This document shows, piece by piece, positions 48,085 to 58,766 of a stretch of 64,000 bases of DNA (its first letter is position 1; every line of letters begins with the position of its first letter). Below the pieces are notes generated by a model that did not search any database, had not been told where the DNA came from, and saw only the letters and a program-made list of their open reading frames with translations. Both the position numbers and the translations under genes were made by a program. This DNA comes from Bettongia penicillata ogilbyi (lineage: Eukaryota > Chordata > Mammalia > Diprotodontia > Potoroidae): positions 62,001 through 126,000 of the forward strand of contig JAJHZJ010000271.1 of assembly GCA_023548195.1 (NCBI GenBank), given 5' to 3'.

Positions 48085-48710
48085 ACAGAAGATATCACTA
48101 TCCACATATGTGAAAATATTTATGGCAATATTTTTTGTCTTAGCAAAGAAGTGATAAAAAATTAGTTGGCCATTGATTGGAGAATGGCTAAGCAAAGTGT
48201 GGTATATGAGTATAATGTATTCTTATTATACTGGAAGAAATATGAATATGATGAATATAGAGAAGCATGTATTTCTTTCATGAATAGATGCAAAGTGACA
48301 CTAAGCCAAGAAAACAATATAAACAATGACTACAACAATGTAAATGAATAGATGACAATCACAAAATAATCAGAACTGAATGATGTGAAATCATATAAAA
48401 CAAGAATTGCCTAGAGAAGAGATATGAGACAAGACACCATGCCAGTTCTTTTCAGAAATATGTCTGTACTGCAGGAAGGAAACTGGAAGAGTGTATTGGC
48501 AGGAAGGAAATAGGGGAATACAATATCTATAATACATTGTAGATATTGTCAAATTTTGTTTTTATGAAATGATCAATTTTGCTGTTTTTTTTCTCTTTTA
48601 GTATTTTTTTCCTTTAAAATTATTATTTTTTAAATGACTGGCTTTCTGGGAGGGAAGAATAGTAAAACTACAGAGGAAATTTAGACAATACAAAAACAAA
48701 AAAAATTAAA
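48085..48710 (+). mobile_element. L1 3' end, plus orientation
   Basis: 'gccattgattggagaatggc', 'aagcaaagtgtggtatatga', 'actggaagaaatatgaatat', 'gatgcaaagtgacactaagc', 'gaactgaatgatgtgaaat' and 'atattgtcaaattttgtttt' follow the L1 3' series. It ends in an A-rich tail near 48,705. Confidence 0.65.
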
Positions 48711-48885
48711 ATTTATTTTTATTTTAAATTTAACATCCATTTTAAAGTTTTTAGTCCCAAATTCTCTGCCTCCCTCTAGTCCCTTCTATACCCGTTGATA
48801 AGGCAAGCAATAAGATCTCATTATGCATGTGAAATCATGCAAAACATTTCCATTTTAGTCATGTTACAAAAATAAAATAAGATTA
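48711..48885 (-). mobile_element. L1/half-L1 3' end fragment, minus orientation
   Basis: The T-rich edge is followed by 'tttagtcccaaattctctgc', 'gataaggcaagcaataagat' and 'catgcaaaacatttccattt', matching the 3' regions of copies A and B. It abuts the A-tail of the preceding plus-strand L1 end. Confidence 0.7.
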
Positions 48886-49279
48886 CTTTTTAAAGAAAGG
48901 AAAAACAAACATGTGATAATTATAAAGAACAAGCTTGGCTTCAAAGAATGTATATGAGAATAGCCTTGATGAATTAGGACTTAGAGGGTGAGATGCTCCA
49001 AAGGTGTGAAATATTGAATTTAATATCAGATTTTTTCAATGTATTTATTTTTTTGATTTTTCTCCCTCATTTTTAAAAAATATCTGTTATATAAATGGTT
49101 CTTTTAGAAGAGAGAATGGGACAATTTAGGTCACATAAAAACAGGTTTATATAGGTAAAATTGAGGTTCTACAAACACAGAAGATGCCAATAAAATGAAT
49201 TCTTTTAAAAGAATCTACCTATTTTAAATTAGCTTTTTTTTTCTAAACACAGAAGTCTTGAGATATTAGGGGAGTAAGG
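48886..49279. other. Unrecognised spacer
   Basis: AT-rich. Nothing recognised. Confidence 0.35.
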
Positions 49280-49625
49280 AGGCTTACAAGTCATACAGCA
49301 GAAAGCACTGGCCTTGGAGTCAGGAGACTTGCTTTTTAATCCTGATTTGGACCCTCGCTATCTGAATGACTACCAACAAGTCACAACTCTAAATCTTTTT
49401 TATCTGCAGGGACAATGACATTTATTTTGTCTACCTTACAGAGTGGCTGTGTGGAATCAACCTTTGTAAAAGTTAAGGTGCTACATAAATGCCCAAATGC
49501 TTCAATTTACATTTGAGAAAATTGAGACCCAGAGAGGTTGTGTGAATTTGCTTGAGGTCATACAACTAGTGAGTGGAATAATCGGGGCAAAAATCCCAGG
49601 CTTCTGATCTCCAGGTCAGTACTAG
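49280..49625. mobile_element. SINE pair: plus-strand CORE type then minus-strand MIR
   Basis: 49,280-49,492: 'ggccttggagtcaggagact' and 'gttaaggtgctacataaatg'. 49,493-49,625: 'tgagaaaattgagacccaga', 'gaggtcatacaactagtgag' and 'cccaggcttctgatctcc' in reverse order. Confidence 0.7.
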
Positions 49626-50344
49626 TTTTAGTTGTTTTTTTCTATAGTTAAAAGAACAAACTGAGTTTCATTAAAAAAAAAAAGAGGCATCTATAAACTT
49701 TAAGCACAATATTTCAGTGACTTGCAAGGGAGCAACATAAAAGAATGGAATAATATGGTCAAAATGAAAATTCCATGACTGTTTCCATTATTGGAAATGA
49801 CTTAGAAGGTGGATAATAAATTCTTGGATGTGTGGAATTGAACTCACAGAGGAAAATGCAAAATTAAAATGGAGTTAAAGTCTCACTCTTCATTTAAAGC
49901 ACCCCACAGCTGCAAGCTGCCTTACAAGATACTCCCATTTCTGGAGAAAGGGAAGGTTTCTTTCCTCATAACCTAAGTAAATGAGGATGGTGAATCATAG
50001 TATGCCATTATTTAGGAGCTACTGGGAATTTTGTTAATTTGTTTTGTATCTTTTCCTTCTCCCAGTGAGGTTACTGTTGTAGTGTTCATAATAATTGGTA
50101 TTAAATGGTAAATAGGAAAACTTGCAGAACAGAATTTGACCTCTGTCACACCTTTGGAAAATGACCCCAGTATTCAAGAAGCTGGGGTTGCAAACCCCCG
50201 GGATACCTCAGTCTAACCAACTTCCTGGTTCTCTATCTTGCTGGAATAGAGGTATTATTGCCATCTCTGGTAAAACACCAGTAGGGTAGTATGATGGAAA
50301 GATCACTGGATTGAACAGCTTCCCCCAAAAGAAATTTTTTGTAA
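49626..50344. other. Unrecognised spacer
   Basis: No gene or repeat recognised. Confidence 0.35.
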
Positions 50345-51035
50345 TTTTATAATAGTTTGTATTTGTAGAGAGTTTTATGGTTTAAGCACTTTTCTCAAAA
50401 CTTCCTCCCTGAGATAAAATATTCTTCTTTCTTCCAGGAGCAAACTGATGGTTAAATATGTAATGGGACATACCCATGATCAGAAGGCAAATAAATGCTT
50501 GAATTGAGTCCTGAGTTAAAGAAGATTAGTTGACTCTAAACTCAATATTATTTCAATATCTGCAACAATAGGGCTTTAAAATTTGCAAAGACCTTTACCT
50601 ATATAATCATATTTGATCCTCACAGTAATCCTGTGAGGTTAAGTGCTATCAATCTGAAATGAAGACTACCAAAATATCAACCATAACAAGAGTCTTTATC
50701 CTTGGCAATGGAATTGTAATTCTGGACATCAAACAGGGCTGGAGTACTAGAGTGTTTGAAGGGAGCAGAAGGAACAGGGTGTAAATATACTTCAACTGGG
50801 CAGAGGGCTTGGGAGGGGCATTAATAGGGAGGAGTAAAGTTTGCAAAACAGCCAATGGCTGGGAAGTTACTGATATCTGGTCAGAACAATTGGCTCCAAG
50901 TTTTAGAGAGTTTCCAGGGAAGTCATAAGATCTCTTCCAATCATGGGGTCAGTGAAGTCAAGGTGGTCCCGTCTGATTACTGTATTCAATAGAGTTATTA
51001 TTATTTTCATTTTATAAATGAGGAAACCATTCTCT
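50345..51035 (-). mobile_element. MIR relics, minus orientation, one split by an insertion
   Basis: 50,345-50,530 is a decayed reverse MIR. 50,560-50,653 ('gatcctcacagtaatcctgt', 'gaggttaagtgctat') continues at 50,986 as 'ttattattattttcatttta' and 'taaatgaggaaacc'. Confidence 0.7.
50654..50985 (-). mobile_element. Insertion in MIR, possible solo LTR (332 bp)
   Basis: The insert is flanked by the same 5 bases, 'tcaat' (50,649-50,653 and 50,986-50,990), where the MIR sequence is broken and resumes. 5-bp duplications fit retroviral LTRs. Termini close to TG...CA exist one base off the duplication. On the minus strand a 'gaagtatatttacaccctg' TATA-like stretch precedes 'ggataaagactcttgttatg'. The family is unknown to me. 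Confidence 0.45.
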
Positions 51036-51049
51036 CACCAATTACTAAT

Positions 51050-51430
51050 GATCAATTGCTTAGTCTAATAGTCTTTACCCAATCTACATTCCTCATAACC
51101 TCCCAGTTGTCTTTGATACTGTCAATCACCCTCTTCTCCTTGATACCATCTTCTTTCTAGGTTTTTGAGACATTAATCTCTCTCAGCTTTTCTCCTTCTT
51201 CTTAACATAAGGGTCTCCTAATTCTCTATTCTGGGATATCTTCTTTTTACTCAGTAATCTTATTAGCTCCATTGATTTAATCATCATCTCTATACTGATG
51301 ATTTTCTTGCTCTTGTTACCTACCCCTAGCCTCTTTCCCAACCATCAGTCTCCATGATCAACTGCTTATTAGTTATCTTTCACTGGATGTCTGAGAGGCA
51401 TCTTACACTCAACATGTCTCATATATACAT
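51050..51430 (+). mobile_element. L2 LINE ORF2 region, left half of a split copy
   Basis: 'tctttgatactgtcaatcac', 'cctcttctccttgatacc', 'atctctatactgatgatttt' (LYTDD-like, the RT motif region), 'ctggatgtctgagaggcatc' and 'ttacactcaacatgtct' follow the L2 ORF2 order. The sequence continues after the nested insertions at 56,275. Confidence 0.75.
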
Positions 51431-52274
51431 ATATGTATATGTGTATATATATATATACATATACATGTACATGAAATTTATTTATTTTCAGTTTTCAACA
51501 TTCAATTTCACAAGATTTTGAATTCCAAATTTTCTGCCTATCTCTCCCCTCTTCCTACCCCAGGACAGCGTGCACCCCAACTACCCCTTCCCCCAATCTT
51601 CCCTCCCTTCTATCACCCCCCCTTATCTAATCCCCCTCCCCTCTATTTTCCTGTAGGGCAAGATTGATTTCTATACCTTATTGCCTGTACAACTTATTTC
51701 GCAGTGGAATACAAAGCAATTTTTAACATTTATTTTTAAAGCTCTGAGTTCCATATTCTCTCCCTTCCTCTCTCCCCACTCACCCTCATTGAGAAAACAA
51801 GCAATTTGATATAGATCATACATGTGTAGTCAAGAAAAACACTTCCATAACAATCATGATGCCAAAGAGTAACCATGTTTTCCTCTATCCTGCCCTGCCC
51901 TCCATTTATTTCATTCTTTCCCTTGACCTGCTCCCCAAAATAGTGTTTGCTTCTGATTACCCCTTACCCCAATTTGTCATCCCTTCTATTATCTTCCCTC
52001 TCCTAACCCCTTGCTTGCCTTCCTACAGGGTAAGATAGATTTTCACACCCAATTGAATTTGTGTTATCCCCTCCTTAAGTCAAATCTAATGAGAGTAAGG
52101 TTCACTTATTCCCTCTCACATCACACCCATTCCCCTTTGTTATAAAAGTATTTTCTTGTCTCTTTTATGTGAGATTATTTACTATGCTCTAGCTCTCCCT
52201 TTCTCTTTTTCCCAGTACATTCCTCTCCACACTTAATTTCCTTTTTAGGTATCCTCCTTTCAGATTCAGCTCAC

Positions 52275-52400
52275 CTCAGGCCCTCTGTATACACACATAC
52301 ACACACACATATATGTGAATACATACAAACACATATATACATATATATGCACATATACATATATGCATACATAAATACCCATATCCATACCCATACATGC
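52275..52400. repeat. CA/TA-rich microsatellite inside half-L1 copy B
   Basis: 'acacacatac', 'atatgtgaatacatac' and 'atacccatatccatacccat' units, at the position equivalent to the (TATC)n of copy A. Confidence 0.9.
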
Positions 52401-52539
52401 ATATTTTTCTTCTCACTACCCTAATACTGAGAGAGGTCTCATGAGTTACAAATATCATCTTTCCATGTAGACAGTTCAAATTTAATGAGTCCCTTATGGC
52501 TTCTCTTTCCTGTTTACATTTTCATGTTTCTCTTGATTC

Positions 52540-53600
52540 TTGTATTTGAAAGTCAAATTTTCTGTTCAGCTCTGGCCCTTTTAGCAAGAATGCTTGAAAG
52601 ACCTCTATTACATTGAAATTCAATTTTTTTTACCTCAAGTATCATACTCACTTATGCTGGTCGGTGATTCTTGGGTTTAATCCTAATGCTTTTGACCTCT
52701 GGAATATCATATAAAAAGCCGGAAGGCCAACAGGAAAAGTCTATCACACTATCACATTTAGCAGTAAGCTGCTAAAGCTTATATTATTCTGATAGAGTTT
52801 CCATAGTACTTGAATTGTTTCCTTCTGGCTGCCTGTAATATTTTCTCCATGACCTGAGATCTCTAGGATTTGGCTATAATATTCCTAGGAGTTTTCTTTT
52901 TCAGATCTCTTTCAGGGGATGATTGGTGAGTTCTTTTGATTTCTATTTTACTTTCTGGTTTTCAAATATGAAGGCAGCTTTCCTTGACAATTTCTTGAAA
53001 TATGATGTGTAGGCTCTTATTTTGATCATGATTTTCAGGCAGATTGATAATTTTAAAATCATGTCTCCTGGATCTATTTTCCAGGTCAATTGTTTTTCCA
53101 ATGAGATATTTCACATTGTCTTCTATTTTTTTCATTCTTTTGGTTTTATTTCATAATTTCTTGATTTCTCACAAAGTCATTAGTTTCCTTTTGTTCCATT
53201 CTAATTTTGAAGAAATTATTTTCTTCAGTGAGCTTTTTGACCTCCTTATCCATTTGGTCATTCTGCTTTTTAAGGTGTTGTTCTCTTCATTGGCCTTTTG
53301 GAACTCTTTTGCCATTTTGGTTAGTCAATTTCTAAAAGTATTATTTTCTTCAGCACTTTTTGTGTCTCCTATAGCAAGCTGTTGACTCATTTTTCACGAT
53401 TTTTTTTGCATTGCTACCATTTCTCTTCCCAATTTTCCTCTACTTCTCTTACTTGATTTACCGAATCCTTTTTGAACTCTTCTAGGACTGACACCATTTT
53501 ATATTTTACTTGGAGGCTTTAGATATAGGAGTCTTTACCTTGCTGTCTTCCTCCATTGATTTGCTCTGGTCTTCCTCCAGTTGTATGCTTTGATCTTCCT
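52540..53600 (-). pseudogene. ORF1 relic of half-L1 copy B
   Basis: Antisense of the same ORF1 as at 59.8-60.8 kb, recognisable block by block, but with frameshifts and with part of the 3' coding region replaced at 52,715. No full-length product is possible. Confidence 0.75.
52715..52750 (+). repeat. 36-bp exact copy of 54,271-54,306
   Basis: It begins 'aaagccggaaggccaacagg' and ends 'tctatcacact'. It sits inside antisense ORF1 of copy B, where copies A and D have unrelated sequence, and is identical to part of the 5'UTR of copy C. Confidence 0.95.
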
Positions 53601-54112
53601 CATGGTAAGATTATACTTTTTCACCAAGAAACCCTTATATGGTGTTATTTTCCCCCATTTGGGGTCATTTACTTGACTCTTGAACTCTTTGTTAAGTAGA
53701 GGGTATACTGCCCCAAGTTTTAGAGGTTTTACGCAGATATTTTGAGGGATATCTCTAGGGACGTGTAAATTCTCAATTCCTCCAAAGTGGTATCATCAAA
53801 GGAGGGGTGTTTACTTCTCTTCTGGCCTGCACACTGGTCTGTGAGTAACCACAAACACTTTTATGCTCTGGAATTGAGAGTAGGATTCCATTTCCACAGC
53901 TGTCATCAGCTCTGCCACACCAGCAATCCTCCTTGTCAAAGAACCACCACCCAGGATTGTGATCCAGATGAGCCACTCATTTCCCCCACCATCTATGGGT
54001 TGAGAGCTCCAGAATCAGTTACCACCATGGCAGTGGCTGCCTGTTCCCTGTGACTTAGAGGTCAGACCATGTTTCTCTCCATTGAGGTGAGAGAGCTTGC
54101 CTACTGACCTTT

Positions 54113-54125
54113 GAAACTGTTTTTG
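54113..54125. repeat. Left target-site duplication of copy C
   Basis: 'gaaactgtttttg', matching 'gaaagtgtctttg' at 55,972-55,984 with two differences. Confidence 0.7.
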
Positions 54126-54270
54126 GGGGATGAGGCAGAGTCAAGAGGGCAAAGCAGAAAGACAGAATCTCATCCCATAGCCCATTAAATACCTGTAAAA
54201 ATTACTCTAAACAAATTCTAGGGCAGCAGAAGCCACAAAACGACAGAGTGAAAGACATTTCCAGCCCAAG

Positions 54271-54306
54271 AAAGCCGGAAGGCCAACAGGAAAAGTCTAT
54301 CACACT
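54271..54306 (+). repeat. Source of the 36-bp duplicated segment
   Basis: Part of the 5'UTR of copy C, identical to 52,715-52,750. Because the flanking text is continuous 5'UTR here, this is the likelier donor. Confidence 0.85.
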
Positions 54307-54806
54307 GGACATAGAGTGGAGCACAGCCCAGTATGAGCTGTGCAGCACAACAGGGACAGGACCTGGAACAGGCTTCAGGGTACTAGCATCAGCAGCAGTT
54401 CACAGATTGCTCAACCCACAAACTCCAGAGACAACTTCAGGGGTGAGTGAGAAAGTTCTTTCACTTGGATGAGAAGGGTATGAGGTCTAGAGCTGCTAGC
54501 AGAAACCACTGCAGCAGCAAAGTCCATTTTTGGAGCCCACTGCCTAAAGACCCTGGGGGAATTGAGCCACTGATCTAAATCTCAGCCCTGAGTGTCTCTC
54601 CTGGATTGAAGAAAAGTGCTGGCAGTGGAGCTGGTGGAGGTTCTGGAGAGGGAACCCTGTAGTCTGATCCTGGGCAGAACAGAGTGCCTGTGGTTGCTCC
54701 CAGACCAGAGTGCAGGCCAAAAGAGGAGAAAACTCCTCTCCTTTGATTGTACCACCTTGAAGGAACTGAGAACTTACAGATCACCAAAGTATACCCTCCT
54801 CTTGAC

Positions 54807-54854
54807 AATTGGAATGATACAGAGAAGATTAGCATGGGTCCTGCACAAGGATGA
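54807..54854 (+). ncRNA. U6 snRNA internal fragment (pseudogene piece)
   Basis: 48 nt match human U6 snRNA positions about 29-76 with 44 identities by eye. The segment includes the ACAGAGA box ('atacagagaagattagc', 54,818 on) and the AGC triad. U6 normally pairs with the 5' splice site and with U2 in the spliceosome. This piece lacks the 5' stem-loop, the U6 promoter and the terminator, so it cannot be a functional gene. It is in sense orientation with the host element and lies at the exact point where ORF1 is missing. Confidence 0.88.
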
Positions 54855-55971
54855 TCAGTACATGAGATAGAGGACTTCCAACCATTCTTGATGAAAAGAC
54901 CAGAGGTGAATAGAAAGTCTGACTTCCCAATACAAGAATCAATAGAAGAATGAAAAGGTAAAAAGGAAAGATAACTCATAAGGAACTTTCTAAAGTTAAA
55001 CTGTTTATATTCCTACATGAAAAGATAATATTTGTAACTCTTGAAACTTTTCTCAGTATCTGGGTAGTTGGAGGAATTACATACACATACATACACACAT
55101 ATTAGAGAGCACAGGGTGAGTTGAATAGGAAGAGATGATATCTAAAAAAAATTAAAGAGTGAGAAAGGAATATATTGGGAGGAGGAAGGAAGAAATGGAA
55201 TAGGGCAAATTATCTCTCATAAAAGAGGCAAAAAAAGCTTTTTCAATGGAGGAGAAAAGGGGGAGATGAGAGGGAAAAAGTGAAGTTTACTCTCATCACA
55301 TTTGGCTTAAGGAGGGAATAACATACTCACTCAATTTGGTCTAAAAATCTATTTTACATTCCATCAAAAGTAGGGGAGAAGGGAAGATAAGTGGGGCGGG
55401 GGTATGATAGAAGGGGAGGCAAATGGGAGAAGGGAGTAATTAGAAGTAAACATTTTTGGGGATGGACAAGGTCAAAAGAGAGAACAGAATAAATGGGAGG
55501 GCAGGATAGGATGGAGGGAAATATAGTCTTACACAATATGACTATTATGGAAGTATTTTGCAAAACTACACATATATAGTCTATATTGAATTGTTTGCCT
55601 TCAAAGGCATGGGTGGGGATAGGTGGGGAGGGAGGAAAGGAGAGAAGTTGGAACTCAAAATTTTAGGAACAAATATTGAGAATTTTTTTCCCAAACAACT
55701 GGGAAATAAGAAATACTTGTAATGGGGTATAGAAATCTATCTTGCCCTACAAGAAAAGAAGGAAGATGGGGATAAGGAAAGGGAGGGGTATGATAGAAGG
55801 GAGAGCAGAATGGGGGAAGGGGTAATCAAAATGCATGATGTTTTGGGGTGGGGAGAGGGGAGAGATATGGAGAAAATTTGGAAATCACAATTTTGTGGAA
55901 ATGCATGTTGAAAACTAAAAATAAATGAATAAATATAAAAAATAAAAAAATAAATTATCAAAGAAGAAAGA

Positions 55972-55984
55972 GAAAGTGTCTTTG
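55972..55984. repeat. Right target-site duplication of copy C
   Basis: 'gaaagtgtctttg', pairing with 54,113-54,125. Confidence 0.7.
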
Positions 55985-56272
55985 ATATTTGTGGATTGAG
56001 AAGTCTGGAAACTGCTGCAGCTGCTCTGATGCCTGCTCCAGTCCCATCTATGCTGGCATCATCCATGCTGGGCTTCACCTTGCTCAAAGCGTGGTGCAAT
56101 AGACCCTTTTTGCCAGTTGTCCAGATTGTCTTGGGCTAGAAATCTGTTTCACTCTGTCATTTTTGTGGTTTCTGCTGCTTTATAATTTGTTTAGAGTCAT
56201 TTTTACACATATATTGAGGGGTTTGGGGGTTGAGCTCAGGCAGGTCCCTGCTTCTACTCCACCTTCTTCCCA
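55985..56272 (-). mobile_element. Half-L1 copy B, 5' end part
   Basis: 'atatttgtggattgagaagt', 'ctggaaactgctgcagctgc' and 'tctgtttcactctgtcattt' match the 5'UTR of copy A at 33,121-33,320. The 5' terminus is near 'tctactccaccttcttcc' (56,254-56,271). Confidence 0.82.
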
Positions 56273-57138
56273 TCTTCAACTCAATATATTAAAAACTGAA
56301 CTCATTAGCTTTCTGCCCAAACCCTCCACCCATTCCTAAATATTCTATTACTGTCAAGAACACAAGTGTCCCAGTCATCTAGGCTTGTAATCTAGGTGCC
56401 CTCATTGACTCACTCTCTCACCTTCCATATGCAATGAATTTCCAAGTTATGGAATTCTTATTATTGATTTTATATCCCTCACATGGGTCCTCTTCTCTTC
56501 TTTGACTCTTCCACCACCCTGTTAAGGTGTTCATCACCCCATGCAAGGATGAATACAATAGTCTGCCAGTTAGTTTCTGTGAATCATGTCTCTTCACACT
56601 CTAGTCCATCCTTAACTAAACTGTCAAACTGATCTTCCTAAAGTACCTTTTATCCCCATTATTAAGTAAACTGCCTATTATTTCTGTGAAGAAATGCAAA
56701 GAACCTTTGTTTAGCCTTTAAAGACCTTCATAGCCTTATGCCTTACTAACTTTCCAGATTTTTACACTTTACTTACCTTTATATACTTTGTGATCCAGTG
56801 AAATTGGTTTTCTCGCTCTTTGCATGTGAAATTGCATTTCCTCATTCTTGTCATTTTTATAGATTTTCTCCCATAAATTGTCTCACTCTCCATATCTGCC
56901 TTTAAGATTCCCTGGCTTCTATCAAGTGTCAGCTAAAGTCTAACCTTCTATAAGAAGCCTTTCCCAGTCTTCCTTAATCTTAGCTCTTTCTCTCAAACTT
57001 TATTTATTTTGTATTTATCTTGTCTGTACATAGTTATTTGTATGTTCTCTCCCACATTAGACATTGAACCCCCTTAGACCAGGGACTTTTTTTGTATCCA
57101 TTGGCACATAGTAAACCTGTAATAAATGCTATTTGCTT
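56273..57138 (+). mobile_element. L2 LINE, right half of the split copy
   Basis: 'aaaaactgaactcattagct' continues the ORF2 text broken at 51,430. It is followed by 'gccctcattgactcactctc', 'ccttcatagccttatgcctt', 'ctatcaagtgtcagctaaag' and the 3'UTR 'aaacctgtaataaatgctat'. Stops are frequent. Confidence 0.82.
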
Positions 57139-57144
57139 GAAAGC

Positions 57145-57265
57145 CTGAGACTGTAAGAAACCATGTAACTTACTTAGGGCCATACAGCTGGAGTGTGTGG
57201 AGTAGGATTCAAAATCAGATCTTGGCTTCAGCAATCTATCCAATGAACCATTGAGCTGCCTATAA
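57145..57265 (-). mobile_element. MIR fragment, minus orientation
   Basis: 'acttacttagggccatacag', 'gtaggattcaaaatcagatc' and 'tatccaatgaaccattgagc' follow reverse-MIR order. Confidence 0.7.
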
Positions 57266-57614
57266 GTCACTTTCTCTCTCTGATCCTAAATTTACTCATC
57301 TGTGAAGTGAATCTACAGCATGATAAGCTGTCCAAGGTTCCTGATCACTCTCACATTTTATACCCCTTTTATAAAAAATAAACCATATAGCACTGTCTAA
57401 CCCTTTGGTTAGGCCAAATAGAATTCCTTGACTGGACCTCAGATCTTGAACTGAGAATTTTACCCTTGCCATGGTATCTTGCTTCATAGTGACCAACTCA
57501 ATCTGCCTGATTTTGATATTTTCTTGCTCATTTTACTTCAGCTCTTATGACCAAAATGGGCAGTCAAGTCAAGAGTGGCATGTACCTGTGCTTTATGGAA
57601 AGTATTCATATCAT
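57266..57614. other. Unrecognised, with SINE trace at the left
   Basis: 57,270-57,350 has a plus-strand SINE-like 'aaatttactcatctgtgaag'. The remainder is unassigned. Confidence 0.35.
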
Positions 57615-57805
57615 GATGTTAATGAGAAAGTGAAGTGGTCCAGTAGCAGGGATTCTAGGTTTGGAGTCAGATGAAATGGTTTCAAAGTCTAGCTTTGCTA
57701 CCAGTGTGGCCCTTGACAAGTATCGAGGCCTCAATATCCTAAACCTTAAAATGAAGGTGTGGTATAGATAATCTCTAAAGGACATTTTGACTCTAAACAT
57801 ATGAT
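57615..57805 (+). mobile_element. MIR/CORE-type SINE
   Basis: 'ggtttggagtcagatgaaat', 'gcccttgacaagtatcgagg', 'aaccttaaaatgaaggtgtg' and 'atagataatctctaaagg' occur in order. Confidence 0.75.
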
Positions 57806-58199
57806 GCTAAGATCCTAAAAGAGTAAGAGAATTGGAAAAAAAATAGGAAAAAGGAAAGGGGCCTGTAAAGAGAAACAATGAGGAAAGAAGAGATTACTCA
57901 TTTACTCATAGAAAATTATCAATTGTTTTCATAAAAATTATAAGGAGGGAAGATAAAGGAGAGAAAGAAAATCTTTTCCTGATTAAGAAATGACACCAAA
58001 AAGGAACACCTGAACATAGCAAGAATTCCATACAGCTGACAACAAGGCAATGAGTATTTGCTGATTACTTGATTATTACTAGACACCAAACTTCATGTTT
58101 GGTCATGATATGACTAACATGAAATCTTACACAAAAATGTAAGATATTTTGCAAAACAAACATTCATCATTACAGAACAACACTTATTATCATTTTTCA
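57806..58199. other. Unrecognised AT-rich spacer
   Basis: Nothing recognised. Confidence 0.35.
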
Positions 58200-58745
58200 T
58201 TTGAAAAGAATATGTATTTCATATCCATTATGTACTTACTACTTTATGTTTCTTTGGGGGGATACAAAGTAAAAGAAGACTTGTTTTAATACTGCTTACT
58301 ATCTAAATGGGAAGACAGAAACACATGAAAATCTATACAACATTATATCATAGTATATAACTAAGTCCCAGTAAGTGGAAGTTGTAAGAGCTGTATAAAT
58401 TCAGAGAAACTGAGCTCAATTTGGCTATGGGGATTTGAATTTTAGGAAAAAGTGAAGATTTGAAGAAAAATAGGATTCAGATGAGCAGAAGTAATTATTA
58501 GGCAAAGTTATTTCTTGTTGGGGAAGAGATATGAGTGAAGCCATAACATCATTGTGGTGTAAGAGTTCATCATATAGGTATTATGAAGTAATTGATGAAT
58601 GTGACATTTTAGAAGAATTAATCAGGGAAAAAATGCAGAACAGATTGGAGGAAAAATGGAAGAGGAGTTGGAGAGGGAATTTACTTTGTAAGCTATTACA
58701 ATAGACGAGACGTGGGGTGGTTTGTGCTGGTGTTGGACAAGAACA
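58200..58745 (-). mobile_element. L2 fragment, minus orientation
   Basis: 'catatccattatgtacttac', 'gggatacaaagtaaaagaag', 'cagattggaggaaaaatgga' and 'gctattacaatagacgagac' follow the antisense L2 order. Confidence 0.65.
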
Positions 58746-58766
58746 AACCCCCAAACATGAAAATGC

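Larger units (their letters stand above)
51470..54125 (-). mobile_element. Half-L1 (HAL1-like) copy B, 3' and ORF1 part
   Basis: The T-rich edge ('tttatttattttcagttttc') is the A-tail. About 1 kb of 3' region follows (to about 52,540), then antisense ORF1 ('tttccttgacaatttcttga', 'tttccaatgagatatttcac', 'gttccattctaattttgaag'), then 5'UTR. It is cut at 54,125 by copy C and resumes at 55,985. ORF1 carries frameshifts and a 36-bp foreign segment at 52,715-52,750. Confidence 0.85.
54126..55971 (+). mobile_element. Half-L1 (HAL1-like) copy C, ORF1 mostly replaced by a U6 segment
   Basis: 5' start at 'gggggatgaggcagagtcaa' (diverged gggaggagccaagatgg box). The 5'UTR runs to about 54,806 ('tgcctaaagaccctggggga', 'caccttgaaggaactgagaa'). 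Then come 48 nt of U6-like sequence, then the last roughly 25 codons of ORF1 ('gagatagaggacttccaacc' to 'caatacaagaatcaatag'), then about 1 kb of 3' region ending in AAAT/A-rich tail. Nearly all of ORF1 (about residues 1-310 of the 335-residue version) is absent. It is inserted in the 5'UTR of copy B. Confidence 0.85.

Noticed and set aside
54807..54854. Functional U6 snRNA gene
   Set aside because: The 5' stem-loop, the 3' end with its T run, and any upstream PSE/TATA promoter are missing, and the fragment lies inside a retroelement.
54616..54870. 84-codon ORF spanning the U6 fragment, and the 134-codon ORF on the other strand (54,575-54,979)
   Set aside because: They cross the retroelement 5'UTR and the U6 piece and have no domain or homologous frame in the other copies.
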